Positions 25,224 through 33,579 of a DNA stretch of 64,000 bases are shown here, one piece after another. The translations under genes and the position numbers were made by a program. How positions within the stretch are numbered: position 1 is the first letter of the stretch; each line of letters begins with the position of its first letter. The notes below the pieces were generated by a model. It was not told the DNA's origin and made no database searches. It worked only from the letters and a program-made list of their open reading frames with translations. The stretch comes from Bog-532 sp963830385 (GTDB lineage Bacteria > Actinomycetota > Actinomycetes > Streptosporangiales > Streptosporangiaceae): assembly GCA_963830385.1 (NCBI GenBank), contig CAWHMD010000009.1:62001-126000 (forward strand). The letters are read 5' to 3'.

Positions 25224-26183
25224 ATGCGGTTCGCGAAGGGGCACGGCACGGAGAACGACTTCGTCATCCTGCCCGACCCGGACGGTGAACTGGATCTGAC
25301 GCCCGGGTTCGTGCGGCGGCTGTGCGACCGGCGGGCCGGGGTCGGCGCCGACGGCGTCCTGCGGGTGGTCGAGGTCGAGGTGCTGGCGGCCGAGCTGACC
25401 GAGGGCGGCCCCGGCGGGTTCCGGATCTCCGGTGAGACGGCCGGCGGGCTCGGCTCGGCGGCCGCGGCCGCGCTGGCCACCCCGGCCGCCATCGCCGAGG
25501 CCGGCGCGCCCATAGGGAGCGCGGCAGGCGGCGGGGACGAGCAGCTGGCCGCCCAGTGGTTCATGGACTACTGGAACGCGGACGGCTCGATCGCCGAGAT
25601 GTGCGGCAACGGCGCCCGGGTATTCGCCCGCTACCTGCTCGACCACGGCCTGGCCAAGGGGCCGGAGCTCGCGATCGAGACCCGCGGCGGGACCCGCCAC
25701 GTGCGGGTCGAGCCCGACGGCCAGATCACCGTCGACATGGGCGCCCCGGCCGTACTCGGCGCGGGCTGGGCCTCGGTCGGCGGCATGACCTGCGAAGGCG
25801 TGCGGATCTCGGTCGGCAACCCCCATCTGGCCTGCGTGGTCGAGACGCCGCTGGCGGACTTCGACCTGTCCGCACCGCCGTCGCTGGACCGCGAGCTGTT
25901 CCCGGACGGCGCCAACGTCGAGCTGGTCGCCCTGACCGGTCAGCGCAGCGCCCAGATGCTGGTCTACGAGCGCGGCTCGGGCGTCACCCGGTCCTGCGGC
26001 ACCGGCGCGGTGGCCGCGGCGGTGGCGGCGGCCGAGGCCACCGGCGACCAGCAGGGCCGCTGGCGGGTCCAGGTGCCGGGCGGCGACCTGACCGTCACCC
26101 TCACCCCGGCGACCAGCTACCTGACGGGGCCGGCGGTGCTGGTGGCCGAGGGGGAGCTTTCCCCGGGGTGGCTGGCCGCATAG
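25224..26183 (+). CDS. dapF: Diaminopimelate epimerase
   Basis: Converts LL- to meso-diaminopimelate for lysine and peptidoglycan synthesis. Both catalytic cysteines are present: C127 in AEMCGNGARV and C258 in TRSCGTGAVA. The N-terminus MRFAKGHGTENDFVIL is standard. At 319 residues it is about 45 longer than usual; the excess is an Ala/Gly-rich stretch around residues 55-108 between the first strands and the first catalytic motif. It is transcribed away from the RHH/SRPBCC pair and is followed after 9 nt by a crotonase. Confidence 0.96.
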   Translation: MRFAKGHGTENDFVILPDPDGELDLTPGFVRRLCDRRAGVGADGVLRVVEVEVLAAELTEGGPGGFRISGETAGGLGSAAAAALATPAAIAEAGAPIGSAAGGGDEQLAAQWFMDYWNADGSIAEMCGNGARVFARYLLDHGLAKGPELAIETRGGTRHVRVEPDGQITVDMGAPAVLGAGWASVGGMTCEGVRISVGNPHLACVVETPLADFDLSAPPSLDRELFPDGANVELVALTGQRSAQMLVYERGSGVTRSCGTGAVAAAVAAAEATGDQQGRWRVQVPGGDLTVTLTPATSYLTGPAVLVAEGELSPGWLAA

Positions 26184-26192
26184 CCTGCCAGC

Positions 26193-26969
26193 ATGGGTTA
26201 CGAGCACATCCTGGTCGACCGGTCCGGCGACTTCGCCACCGTGACCATGAACCGGCCCGGGCGCCGCAATGCGCTGTCCCTGGCGCACATGCACGAGCTG
26301 ATCGGCGCGTTCAGCGAGCTCGGGAGCAGTGACGTCCTCGGCATCGTGCTGGCCGGCAACGGCCCGGTGTTCTGCGCCGGGCACGACTTCGCCGACGTCG
26401 CCGACGCGGACCTGGCGCAGGTCCGCGCCCTGCTGCAGACCTGCACGGAGCTGATGACGCTGATGCAGCAGATCCCGCAGCCGGTCGTGGCCCAGGTGCA
26501 CGGGCTCGCCACCGCGGCCGGCTGCCAGCTGGTGGCCAGCGCCGACCTGGCGGTGGCGAGCGAGGAGGCCGGCTTCGCGGCCCCCGGCGGCAAGGGCGGC
26601 TGGTTCTGCCACACGCCGATGGTCGCGGTCGCCCGCAACGTCGGCCGCAAGCGCGCCACCGAGCTGGCCCTGTCCGGCGACACCATCGACGCCGCCACCG
26701 CGCTGGACTGGGGCCTGGTCAACCGGGTCGTCCCGGCCGCCCAGCTCGGCTCGGCCACGCGCGACATGCTGGACCGGGTGACCCGCGGCTCGGCCGAGAG
26801 CAAGGGCATCGGCAAGCAGGCCCTCTACGCCCAGATCGACCTTGACCAGCCCAAGGCCTACGCCTACGCGGTCGAGGTCATGGCCGCCACCAGCCAGACC
26901 CCCGACGCCCGTGAGGGCATGCGGGCCTTCCTGGACAAGCGCAAGCCCCACTGGCGCCGCGGCCGCTAG
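26193..26969 (+). CDS. Enoyl-CoA hydratase/isomerase family protein (ECHDC3-like)
   Basis: A 258-residue crotonase-fold protein with the oxyanion-hole segments NRPGRRNALSLAHM and FCAGHDFADV, plus HGLATAAGCQLVASADLAVA. The region after it reads FAAPGGKGGWFCHTPMVAVA, like the ECHDC3 subgroup rather than true hydratases. The usual catalytic glutamate of the PE-G motif is replaced by glycine. It may therefore have a different reaction or binding role. It ends four bases into the convergent VOC gene. Confidence 0.85.
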   Translation: MGYEHILVDRSGDFATVTMNRPGRRNALSLAHMHELIGAFSELGSSDVLGIVLAGNGPVFCAGHDFADVADADLAQVRALLQTCTELMTLMQQIPQPVVAQVHGLATAAGCQLVASADLAVASEEAGFAAPGGKGGWFCHTPMVAVARNVGRKRATELALSGDTIDAATALDWGLVNRVVPAAQLGSATRDMLDRVTRGSAESKGIGKQALYAQIDLDQPKAYAYAVEVMAATSQTPDAREGMRAFLDKRKPHWRRGR

Positions 26970-27397
26970 CCCTCAGGCCCGCCCTGGTCGTGCAGCACGG
27001 GGGCGTAGGAGATGCCGACGATCAGGCCCTCGCTGGTGAGGAGCCTCGCCACCGTCTGCCCCCACGGCTCGGTCCGGGCCGGGTGCAGGAGCTCGTAGCC
27101 GGCCTGTTGCAGTTCCTCCCCGGCGGCCACGACCGCGTCCGCGTCCGCCACCTCGAACTCGATCGACGCCTGGGGGATCGCCCGCCCGGCCGGCCAGTCG
27201 GGCGTGCCGAAGCACGCCTGGGCCGCCTCGGTCAGCGGCCACACGCCGAAGTGCTTGCTGCCGCCGATGTTGCCGCTGGAGTAGTAGCCGTTGCCCTCGC
27301 CCTCCAGCGGCAGGCCGAGCGCGCCCATGAACAGCTGGCGGCTCTGGGCCGGGTCGGCCGCGACCACGGCCACGCTGGTGATGAACTGCACGTCCAT
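26966..27397 (-). CDS. VOC family protein
   Basis: A 143-residue glyoxalase-fold protein. The first module is FITSVAVVAADPAQSRQLFM, then GALGLPLEGEGNGYYSS. The second contains ASIEFEVADADAVVAAGEEL and PWGQTVARLLTSEGLIVGI. Substrate unknown. It lies six bases after the thioesterase gene on the same strand, so the two form an operon. Confidence 0.85.
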   Translation of the reverse strand: MDVQFITSVAVVAADPAQSRQLFMGALGLPLEGEGNGYYSSGNIGGSKHFGVWPLTEAAQACFGTPDWPAGRAIPQASIEFEVADADAVVAAGEELQQAGYELLHPARTEPWGQTVARLLTSEGLIVGISYAPVLHDQGGPEG

Positions 27398-27403
27398 TCC
27401 CGG

Positions 27404-27808
27404 TTACCTCGCTTCCGCGGTGCCGCCCTTGGGCAGGCGGGCCAGGAACTTTTCCCGGTCGACCACCACCCGCTCGACCGTACCCAGCCCGACCACGGTG
27501 CCACCCGCATCGGTCGCCTCGATCGCGAACGTCACCCGCCGCCCGTCCACCCCGGTCAGCTCCGCGGTGACGGTGACCCGCATCCCGACCGGGCTGGCGG
27601 CGGTGTGCTCCAGCCGCACGCTGGTCCCCACCGAGGTCTGCCCGGGCGCCAGCGCCCCATCGAGCGCCCGCACCGTCGCCGCCTCGGCCAGCGCCAGCAG
27701 CCGCGGCGTGCCCAGCACCGGCACGTCCCCGCTGCCCAGCGCCGCCGCCGTGTCCTCCGGCCCGGTCGCGATCGTGACCTCGGCTCGCCGCCCGGCCGTC
27801 AGCTCCAT
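27404..27808 (-). CDS. FlK-like hot-dog thioesterase
   Basis: A 134-residue hot-dog protein resembling fluoroacetyl-CoA thioesterase FlK and the broader thioesterase family. The Thr-Glu-His residues line up as T34 (LGTPRLLAL), E42 (AEAATVRAL) and H68 (VRLEHTAASP). Such enzymes cleave small acyl-CoAs. There is no sign of fluorometabolite genes here, so the substrate should not be assumed to be fluoroacetyl-CoA. Operon partner: the VOC gene downstream. Confidence 0.8.
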   Translation of the reverse strand: MELTAGRRAEVTIATGPEDTAAALGSGDVPVLGTPRLLALAEAATVRALDGALAPGQTSVGTSVRLEHTAASPVGMRVTVTAELTGVDGRRVTFAIEATDAGGTVVGLGTVERVVVDREKFLARLPKGGTAEAR

Positions 27809-27830
27809 GCCCCGACGCTACGCCGTCCGC

Positions 27831-27890
27831 CCGGCGCTGCGCCGCCCACCCCGGCGCTGCGCCGCCCACCCCGGCGCTGCGCCGCCCACC
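27831..27890. repeat. Tandem repeat, three perfect 20-bp units
   Basis: CCGGCGCTGCGCCGCCCACC occurs three times without a mismatch, right before the start of the FlK-like gene. A unit of 20 is not a multiple of three and no gene crosses it. It is likely a replication-slippage product that may vary between strains. Confidence 0.9.
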
Positions 27891-28004
27891 CCGCGGCCCT
27901 TTTCCAGGTTTCCGGAATCCCTTGTGAGCAGGGCTTTTACGGCCCTGAAGCCCGCCGGCGGCGGGTACCGTTCAGGCAGATTCCCCGACGTGGCGGAGGC
28001 CAGC

Positions 28005-28208
28005 ATGCATCTCGGATCAGCGCTTCTCGTCCTGTGGCTCATCCTCGGCGCGGTGGCGGCCGGCCAGCGCGGCTACTTCGACGGCGCCGTCGGCAACTGC
28101 ACCAAGGCCGGCACGATCGCCGTCACCGTGGCGGCCGGGCCGCTCAACTACGCCGGCGTCAACCCCAAGGTCGACTGCACGGTGAACATGACCGCGGCCA
28201 GCCACTGA
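28005..28208 (+). CDS. Small membrane protein of a conserved actinobacterial family
   Basis: A 67-residue protein with an N-terminal membrane helix (SALLVLWLILGAVAAGQRGY), then FDGAVGNCTKAGTIAVTV and GPLNYAGVNPKVDC. I recognise the pattern QRGYF-NC-G-GPLNY-GVNPKV-C from small hypothetical proteins common in actinomycetes. The two cysteines may pair. Function unknown. GGAGG at 27995-27999 supports the ATG at 28005. Confidence 0.72.
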   Translation: MHLGSALLVLWLILGAVAAGQRGYFDGAVGNCTKAGTIAVTVAAGPLNYAGVNPKVDCTVNMTAASH

Positions 28209-28217
28209 CCAGCGAGC

Positions 28218-28787
28218 CTACTGGCCCAGCGCGGGCAGCGCGCCGGGCACGCGCAGGCCGGTCGGGAAGCCGTCGATGCTGGCCAGGTTCTTGTCCCGGT
28301 GGTAGGTCTCGATCCCGTCCGGCCCCTTCTTCTCGGCCCACTGCGCCATCAGCGGCCGATCCTCGGCGTACTCCATGAACGGCACGCCGTAGCCGCACGA
28401 GGTCTGGACCAGGTCGACGCTCAGGTCGAAGATCTGCCGGGCGCCGAGCATGGGCGGGAAGAGCCCGATGAACTCATCCCACTCCGGCTGGTCGGGCTGG
28501 ATCTCGGCCGCGGTGCCGTACAGCCTCAAGATCAGCGGCTGACGTTCGAACGAGCAGAACATCAGCGTCATCCGGTTGACGTCCAGCAGATGCGCGGCGG
28601 TCTCGTTGCCGCTGCCGGTGCCGTTCAGCCACAGCACCCGATTGGGCCCGAGGACCCGCAGGGCGTCCAGGCCCTTCGGGGAGACATTGACCCGGCCGTC
28701 GCGCGCCGCGGTCGCCACGAAGAACAGGTGCTGGGCCGCGATGAACTTCGCCAGCCGGTCACTGATCTCGCCGTATTGCTGCGCCAT
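28218..28787 (-). CDS. Pyridoxamine 5'-phosphate oxidase family protein
   Basis: A 189-residue split-barrel flavoprotein of the PNPOx-like superfamily. Typical features: FIAAQHLFFVATAARDGRVN, VSPKGLDALRVLGPNRVLWL, GSGNETAAHLLDVNRMTLMF and FERQPLILRLYGTAAE. These proteins bind FMN or F420 and carry out diverse redox reactions; this one is not PdxH. The neighbouring gene on the same strand encodes a second FMN split-barrel protein. Confidence 0.85.
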   Translation of the reverse strand: MAQQYGEISDRLAKFIAAQHLFFVATAARDGRVNVSPKGLDALRVLGPNRVLWLNGTGSGNETAAHLLDVNRMTLMFCSFERQPLILRLYGTAAEIQPDQPEWDEFIGLFPPMLGARQIFDLSVDLVQTSCGYGVPFMEYAEDRPLMAQWAEKKGPDGIETYHRDKNLASIDGFPTGLRVPGALPALGQ

Positions 28788-28808
28788 GAGGCCAACGTAG
28801 CCGAGCCT

Positions 28809-29450
28809 TCAGTGGACCCGGTACAGCTCCTCGTCCACGGTGGCCAGCCGGGACGGGACCAGCCGGCCGTCGGCCAGGCCGTAGAAGTGCTGGAAGCTCA
28901 TGATCAGCGGCCGCCAGCGGTCCGGGTCGATCCGGTTGGGGCGGTCCGCCATCACGATGTCCGGCGACGCGTGCACCCGTCGCACCGTGACCTCGACGGC
29001 GGGGATCCGGCTGTGGTCCGGGTCCATATGGTCGACCGTGCACTCCATGACCACCGGGCAGTCGGCCACCAGCGGCGGGGCGATCAGGCCGGCGGGTACC
29101 GGGGTCAGGCCGCTGACCCCGAACTTGTCGGCCACGTGCCGGTAGCCCCGGCGCTGCTGCCGCTCGGAGAGCGTGTCGCGGCCGGTGGTCAGGGCCAGCC
29201 GGTTGACCGCGTCCACCTGGCCGGCCGACGGCAGCGCCACCGCGACCTCCCGGGTCCGGTCCAGGTTGGCCCAGCTCTGCGAGTTGCGGTTGATCCCGAG
29301 CATGGCCTGGCGCCCGAGCCAGTACACCGACGAGATCGGGGCCAGGTTCGGGCTCCCGTCCGGGTTGATCGTGCTCAGCAGCACCACCGGGGTGCCGAAG
29401 TACAAGATGGCCGGGTCGGTCACGACGTGGGTCCGCTCGAGTGTGCCCAT
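28809..29450 (-). CDS. Flavin reductase-like (FMN-binding split barrel) protein
   Basis: 213 residues resembling the DIM6/NTAB flavin-reductase family: GTPVVLLSTINPDGSPNLAP, ISSVYWLGRQAMLGINRNSQ, WANLDRTREVAVALPSAGQV and CPVVMECTVDHMDPDHSRIP. Probably binds FMN and reduces flavin or a small substrate. It is 21 nt upstream of the PNPOx-like gene and 37 nt downstream of the amidohydrolase, so the four genes from the permease onward may be one transcript. Confidence 0.82.
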   Translation of the reverse strand: MGTLERTHVVTDPAILYFGTPVVLLSTINPDGSPNLAPISSVYWLGRQAMLGINRNSQSWANLDRTREVAVALPSAGQVDAVNRLALTTGRDTLSERQQRRGYRHVADKFGVSGLTPVPAGLIAPPLVADCPVVMECTVDHMDPDHSRIPAVEVTVRRVHASPDIVMADRPNRIDPDRWRPLIMSFQHFYGLADGRLVPSRLATVDEELYRVH

Positions 29451-29487
29451 ACCTGGCAGACGCCCGGCCGGGCCGCACCGTGAGGTC

Positions 29488-30651
29488 CTATCCCGCCCTT
29501 TTCCCGTAGACCCGGCGGGCGTTCTCCTGCCCGGCCTGGCGGGCGATCTGCTCCGCGTCGGCCACCGTCCAGCTGCCGTCCTCCAGCCCGGCCCGCAGGA
29601 ACTCCGACAGCCCCCGGCGGAACAGCACCGCCCCCAGGTAGTGCAGTTCCGGTAGGCCGAAGCCGTCGGAGGAGTAGAGGAACTTCCCGAACGGCGTCAG
29701 CTCCAGCGTCTGCGCGATCAGCGCGGCCGAGCCCCGGCCGAGGTTGTGGGTGGCCAGCCCGGCGTCCACGTAGACGTGCGGGAACACCTGGGCCAGGTAC
29801 CCGGCCTCGCGGTGGAACGGGTAGTTGTGCAGCAGCAGGACCGGCACCCCGGCCGGCTCGATGGCGCGCAGCAGCCCGGTCAGCAGCAGCGGGTTGCACC
29901 GGTGCAGGTCGACGTCGCGGTCGCCGTAGCCGACGTGGAACTGGATGGGCAGCCCCAGGTCGGCCCCGGACCAGATGAGGAACCGGTGCAGTACCGGGTC
30001 GGCCAGCCGCCCGGGCACCCCGCCAGGAGTGTCCAGCCAGTGCGCGGCCGCCACCGCGACCTCGGTCCCGGTCGGCCGGGCGGGAGCCAGGTCCAGGCCG
30101 ACCCGGTAGGCCGCGACCGACTTGAACCCGGCCGCCTGCTCGGCCCGGACGGCCAGCTCGGCCTGGAACGCCGGGGCGAACCCGGCCGCCGCGCCGGGGT
30201 CACCGGCCAGCCGGGCACCCACCGCCTCGGCCACCTGTTCCAGCCGGACCACTTCCCGGGCCTCAGCGCCCGCCAGCGTGGCCAGCTCGGCCGGCGAGGT
30301 CAGCGGCTCCGGCTCGAAGCCGGTGTCGACGCAGAGCACGTCCAGCCCCGCCGCGCGCAGGAACCGCCGGCTGACCTCCTCGTGCCCCAGGGCGGCCCGG
30401 GCGGCCAGGTATTCGTCCGGGCCGGCGTGCGCGTCCAGGCCGAGCACCGGCGGGCACCAGCGCCGCAGGGCCAGGCCGAGCTGGGTGCCGAACATCGTCA
30501 CCCCGGGCACGCCCACGTAGTCAGCCTCGGTCAGCATGGCCTCGAACGCCGGGCGGTCCAGGTCACGGCGGACCACCCCGTGACAGTGGTGGTCGGCCAG
30601 TCCCAGCTCGGCGACGGCCGGCAGCAGGCCCGGGGCGGCCAGGTCAGGCAC
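29488..30651 (-). CDS. FluG-N-terminal-like amidohydrolase
   Basis: A 387-residue metal-dependent hydrolase of the amidohydrolase superfamily. It has an HCH-type motif near the N-terminus (LADHHCHGVVRRDL) and VLLLHNYPFHREAGYLAQVF followed by VYVDAGLATHNLG. These match the amidohydrolase half of FluG/nodulin proteins, which in bacteria often stand beside type III or gamma-glutamyl glutamine synthetases. No synthetase lies in this window. Its start overlaps the APC permease stop by 8 nt, linking it to import of an amine or amino-acid-like substrate. Confidence 0.82.
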   Translation of the reverse strand: MPDLAAPGLLPAVAELGLADHHCHGVVRRDLDRPAFEAMLTEADYVGVPGVTMFGTQLGLALRRWCPPVLGLDAHAGPDEYLAARAALGHEEVSRRFLRAAGLDVLCVDTGFEPEPLTSPAELATLAGAEAREVVRLEQVAEAVGARLAGDPGAAAGFAPAFQAELAVRAEQAAGFKSVAAYRVGLDLAPARPTGTEVAVAAAHWLDTPGGVPGRLADPVLHRFLIWSGADLGLPIQFHVGYGDRDVDLHRCNPLLLTGLLRAIEPAGVPVLLLHNYPFHREAGYLAQVFPHVYVDAGLATHNLGRGSAALIAQTLELTPFGKFLYSSDGFGLPELHYLGAVLFRRGLSEFLRAGLEDGSWTVADAEQIARQAGQENARRVYGKRAG

Positions 30652-32143
30652 TCGGGGCCTGGTCGTCCGCCACGTCCACGGCGGCCGCCCCGGCCGGCGC
30701 CGGCTCGCCGATGCCCTCCCGGGCAGTCAGCGCCTCACCCAGCCGCCGCGCGAAGCCGGGCGCCACGAACACCGCCAGCAGCGCGACGACCAGCCAGACC
30801 CCGGACACCACCGGGAACCACTGGCCCGGGCCGGACGACGGGTAGGGGATCACGTTGCGGTAGAGCGTGTAGCCGAGCACCACCAGGGCCAGGATCGGCA
30901 CGATGATCTGCCACATCGGTACCGGCAGCTTGCGCTGGACGAACACCAGGATGATGCACCCGATCGTGGCCAGCACGTACACCACCAGCAGGATCAGCGT
31001 GCCGATGGTGCCGGACCAGGCGAAGCTGTCCTCGGCGGTCGCGTGGAAGCCGGCCAGGTAGATCACGTAGATCGCCACCGTCATGGCGACGATGAGCACC
31101 GTGGCGGTGGCCGGGGCGCCGTTGCGGGAGGCCCGGCCCAGGCCGCGCTCGCCGCCGGCGTCCCGGGCCAGCGCGTACATCAGCCGGGCGGCCCCCACCG
31201 TCGAGGCCAGGCAGCAGCCGAACGCGCTGATCGTGGTGCCGAGCGTGAGGACGTCGCCGATCCACGCGCCGATGTAGCTGGTGCCCAGCTCACCCAGCAG
31301 CGACGAGGAGCTGGCGAACGCGCTGACCCCGGCCTTGCCGGTGCCGAAGCCCATCATCTCGACCGCGGTCACCACCACGAAGTAGATGCCGCCGAAGATC
31401 GCCGTGCCCAGGATGGCCCGGGGAATGTCCCGGGTCGGGTGGGTGGTCTCCTCGCCGAGGGTCGACGACGCCTCGAAGCCCGCGAACGACAGGAAGCCGA
31501 ACACGACCGCCAGGAACAGCGGGGAGAATCCGATGCCGGGGGCCGGCGTGAACACGCTCAGCGTGAAGTGATGCCCGCCGGGGGCGTTGCCGGCCAGCAG
31601 CCGGACCAGCACCACCACGGTCACGATGAGGATCAGCGCGACCGTGCCGCCCTCCACCGTGAGCAGCACGTTGGTGCCCCGCCGGGCCGGGAAGATCGCC
31701 ACCACCAGGGTGAGCGCCACCGCCACGCCGGCCAGCAGGAACGGCGCCCACGACGGCGGGTGCGGCCACACCCCGACCGCGCTCAGGAACGCGGTGCCGA
31801 AGATCCCGGCCGCCGAGGACGTCACCACCGCGTAGAACGTGTAGGTCCCGAGCAGGCCCCAGCCCGCCACCACGCCCGCGCGCGGCCCGAGGGTGGCGCC
31901 GACGAACGCGTAGACCGACCCGGAGTGGTGGTAGTACTGGCACAGCCGCACGAACGTGTACGCCACCAGCAGCACACCGACCGCCGCGATGAGGAACGCC
32001 AGCGGCACCGCCCGGCCCGCGGTGGCCGCGCTGGCCTGCGGGTTGATGTTCGCGGCCATGCTGGGCGCCATCAGCGCGATCGACAGCCCGATGGCCTGCC
32101 AGACCGACAACGACCGCCGCAGGCCTGGTGCTGCTCCCGGCAT
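30644..32143 (-). CDS. APC-superfamily amino acid/amine permease
   Basis: A 499-residue integral membrane protein with about 12-14 hydrophobic segments. The first is SVWQAIGLSIALMAPSMAA; later ones include PLFLAVVFGFLSFAGFEASS with TLGEETTHPTRDIPRAILG, the amphipathic family hallmark. It takes up amino acids or related amines by cation coupling. GAGGAGG precedes the ATG. It leads the operon that continues into the amidohydrolase and two flavoproteins, so those probably process its cargo. Confidence 0.9.
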   Translation of the reverse strand: MPGAAPGLRRSLSVWQAIGLSIALMAPSMAANINPQASAATAGRAVPLAFLIAAVGVLLVAYTFVRLCQYYHHSGSVYAFVGATLGPRAGVVAGWGLLGTYTFYAVVTSSAAGIFGTAFLSAVGVWPHPPSWAPFLLAGVAVALTLVVAIFPARRGTNVLLTVEGGTVALILIVTVVVLVRLLAGNAPGGHHFTLSVFTPAPGIGFSPLFLAVVFGFLSFAGFEASSTLGEETTHPTRDIPRAILGTAIFGGIYFVVVTAVEMMGFGTGKAGVSAFASSSSLLGELGTSYIGAWIGDVLTLGTTISAFGCCLASTVGAARLMYALARDAGGERGLGRASRNGAPATATVLIVAMTVAIYVIYLAGFHATAEDSFAWSGTIGTLILLVVYVLATIGCIILVFVQRKLPVPMWQIIVPILALVVLGYTLYRNVIPYPSSGPGQWFPVVSGVWLVVALLAVFVAPGFARRLGEALTAREGIGEPAPAGAAAVDVADDQAPSA

Positions 32144-32164
32144 GGCGCCTCCTCGCTCAGAGCC

Positions 32165-32189
32165 AACTACGAATCTTTCTCCCGTAGTT
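32165..32189. promoter_or_regulatory. Inverted repeat upstream of the permease operon
   Basis: AACTACG and CGTAGTT are separated by 11 bases, 22 bp before the permease start. A second dyad, GCGGA-ATTAA-TCCGC, lies at 32261-32275. Both are in an AT-enriched gap and could be operators. Evidence is symmetry and location only. Confidence 0.35.
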
Positions 32190-32293
32190 TGCCCCGCGGC
32201 CAGGTCACCAGGGAAGACGGCGCCGTCCGGCGCGCCGGCATTTCCGCCACGAATTACCGTGCGGAATTAATCCGCTCCGGGAAGTTATCCCCC

Positions 32294-32506
32294 TTATTGC
32301 GAGGCGGAATTGCGCATCCGCGGGCAAAGGCTCCCGGTAAACACCTGCCAGGCGGCGGCGCTGAAGCTCAGTGCGCTTCCGCGCGGGTCTTTCGAGTCCC
32401 GGACGGCGACCCCGGCACCGGCCGTCCCGATCTCGACGCAGTTGTTGTCACCTCCGCTGTGGCTGGACTTGCGCCACCAGATGCCTGCGGTGCCGGCTTC
32501 GACCAT
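32294..32506 (-). CDS. DUF397 family protein
   Basis: A 70-residue protein with the DUF397 hallmarks IWWRKSSHSGGDNNCVEIG, VAVRDSKDPRG and LSFSAAAWQVF. I choose the ATG at 32506 because GGAGG (32519-32515) sits eight bases upstream; longer starts at 32521 and 32575 lack one. DUF397 proteins are the small partners of Scr1-type XRE regulators in actinomycetes and can modulate them. The XRE gene lies directly upstream on the same strand. Confidence 0.92.
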   Translation of the reverse strand: MVEAGTAGIWWRKSSHSGGDNNCVEIGTAGAGVAVRDSKDPRGSALSFSAAAWQVFTGSLCPRMRNSASQ

Positions 32507-32591
32507 CACTGCTGCCTCCATGCTGTTACGACGTGACCGGTGCTGCGCCCGGCTCGCTCCGCGCGAGGCTCCCAACGCAGTTTTCCCCGTC

Positions 32592-33443
32592 TCAGCCCAC
32601 TTCTCTCGCCAATGCCGAAATGAATGCCGAACTTTCCTTAGGGCCGAGTGCTACTGCCTGAATCCGCTCAAACGCTGACTGATACCGCTTTACCTCCACC
32701 TCGCTTTCCAGGTACAGGTCACCCATGATGCCTTCCACGTAAACGACATCGGGGTCCGTTTCCTCGGGGAACTTTATGAGCACGAAACCGCCCTCCAGGG
32801 CCGCGTGGGCGCCCGCGCTGAACGGCAGCACCTGCAGCATCACCGGCGGGCGCCGGGCGGCCTCGGCCAGCGCCCGCAGCTGGGCCGCCATCGTCTGCGC
32901 GCCACCGACCAGGCGCCGCAGCACGGCCTCGTTCAGCACCAGCCCGAGGTCGGGCGCGGCCGGCCGGTCCAGCAGCTCCTTCTGGCGGGCGAGCCGGGCG
33001 GTGACCCGCCGTTCCACGCTTTCCTCGTCGTAGCCGGGCCGGACCGCCCTGATCACCGCCCGCGCGTAATCCTCGGTCTGCAGCAGCCCCGGCACCAGCT
33101 CCGGGCAATACAGCCGCATGGCCGACGACTCGTCCTCCAGCGCGACGTAAGACCCCGTGAACACGTCCCGGTACGGCGTCCACCAGCCGCGCATCCGCGC
33201 GTCCCGGGCCAGCTGGACGAGGGCTTCGCGGTGCGGGCTGCGGACGCCGTACATCTCCATCAGCTCTTTGACGTCCAGCCAGTCCACCCGCGGGCTGCGG
33301 GCATTCTCCATCCGGAACAGCTTGGAGGTGTGCCAGCCCATCCGGGCCACCACCGCGTCCTGGGTCAGCCCGGCGTCGCGCCGCAGTTCCCGCAGCGCCT
33401 GCGCGAGCCGCCGCTGCCGCACGGTCGGGATGTGGTCCGCCAT
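32592..33443 (-). CDS. XRE-family regulator with DUF5753 (Scr1-like)
   Basis: 283 residues. An N-terminal HTH (LRELRRDAGLTQDAVVARMG, WHTSKLFRMENARSPRVD) is followed by a DUF5753 domain: YCPELVPGLLQTEDYARAVI, RQKELLDRPAAPDLGLVLNE, RPPVMLQVLPFSAGAHAALE. AAGGGG supports the ATG at 33443 rather than 33482. Scr1-type regulators control development and antibiotic production in Streptomyces and usually come with DUF397 and a histidine-kinase-like ATPase, as here. The 3' third has lower GC than its neighbours. Confidence 0.92.
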   Translation of the reverse strand: MADHIPTVRQRRLAQALRELRRDAGLTQDAVVARMGWHTSKLFRMENARSPRVDWLDVKELMEMYGVRSPHREALVQLARDARMRGWWTPYRDVFTGSYVALEDESSAMRLYCPELVPGLLQTEDYARAVIRAVRPGYDEESVERRVTARLARQKELLDRPAAPDLGLVLNEAVLRRLVGGAQTMAAQLRALAEAARRPPVMLQVLPFSAGAHAALEGGFVLIKFPEETDPDVVYVEGIMGDLYLESEVEVKRYQSAFERIQAVALGPKESSAFISALAREVG

Positions 33444-33466
33444 GAAGGCCCCTTGCAGAGCTTGTA

Positions 33467-33522
33467 AGTCACAACCTTGCACCTAGCCTGCCTGGGCGGG
33501 AGTATAGTCACAGCTTGGCACC
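33467..33522. promoter_or_regulatory. Two 17-bp direct repeats upstream of the XRE gene
   Basis: AGTCACAACCTTGCACC (33467-33483) and AGTCACAGCTTGGCACC (33506-33522) match at 14 of 17 positions. They lie in the divergent gap between the XRE and ATP-binding genes. Their spacing of 39 bases is close to four helical turns. They are good candidates for XRE binding sites that coordinate both genes. Confidence 0.5.
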
Positions 33523-33579
33523 AAAAGCATGCGCTAAGTAGCCAATCAGCAAGCGCGCTGACTATCCGAGGGGTGGCGG

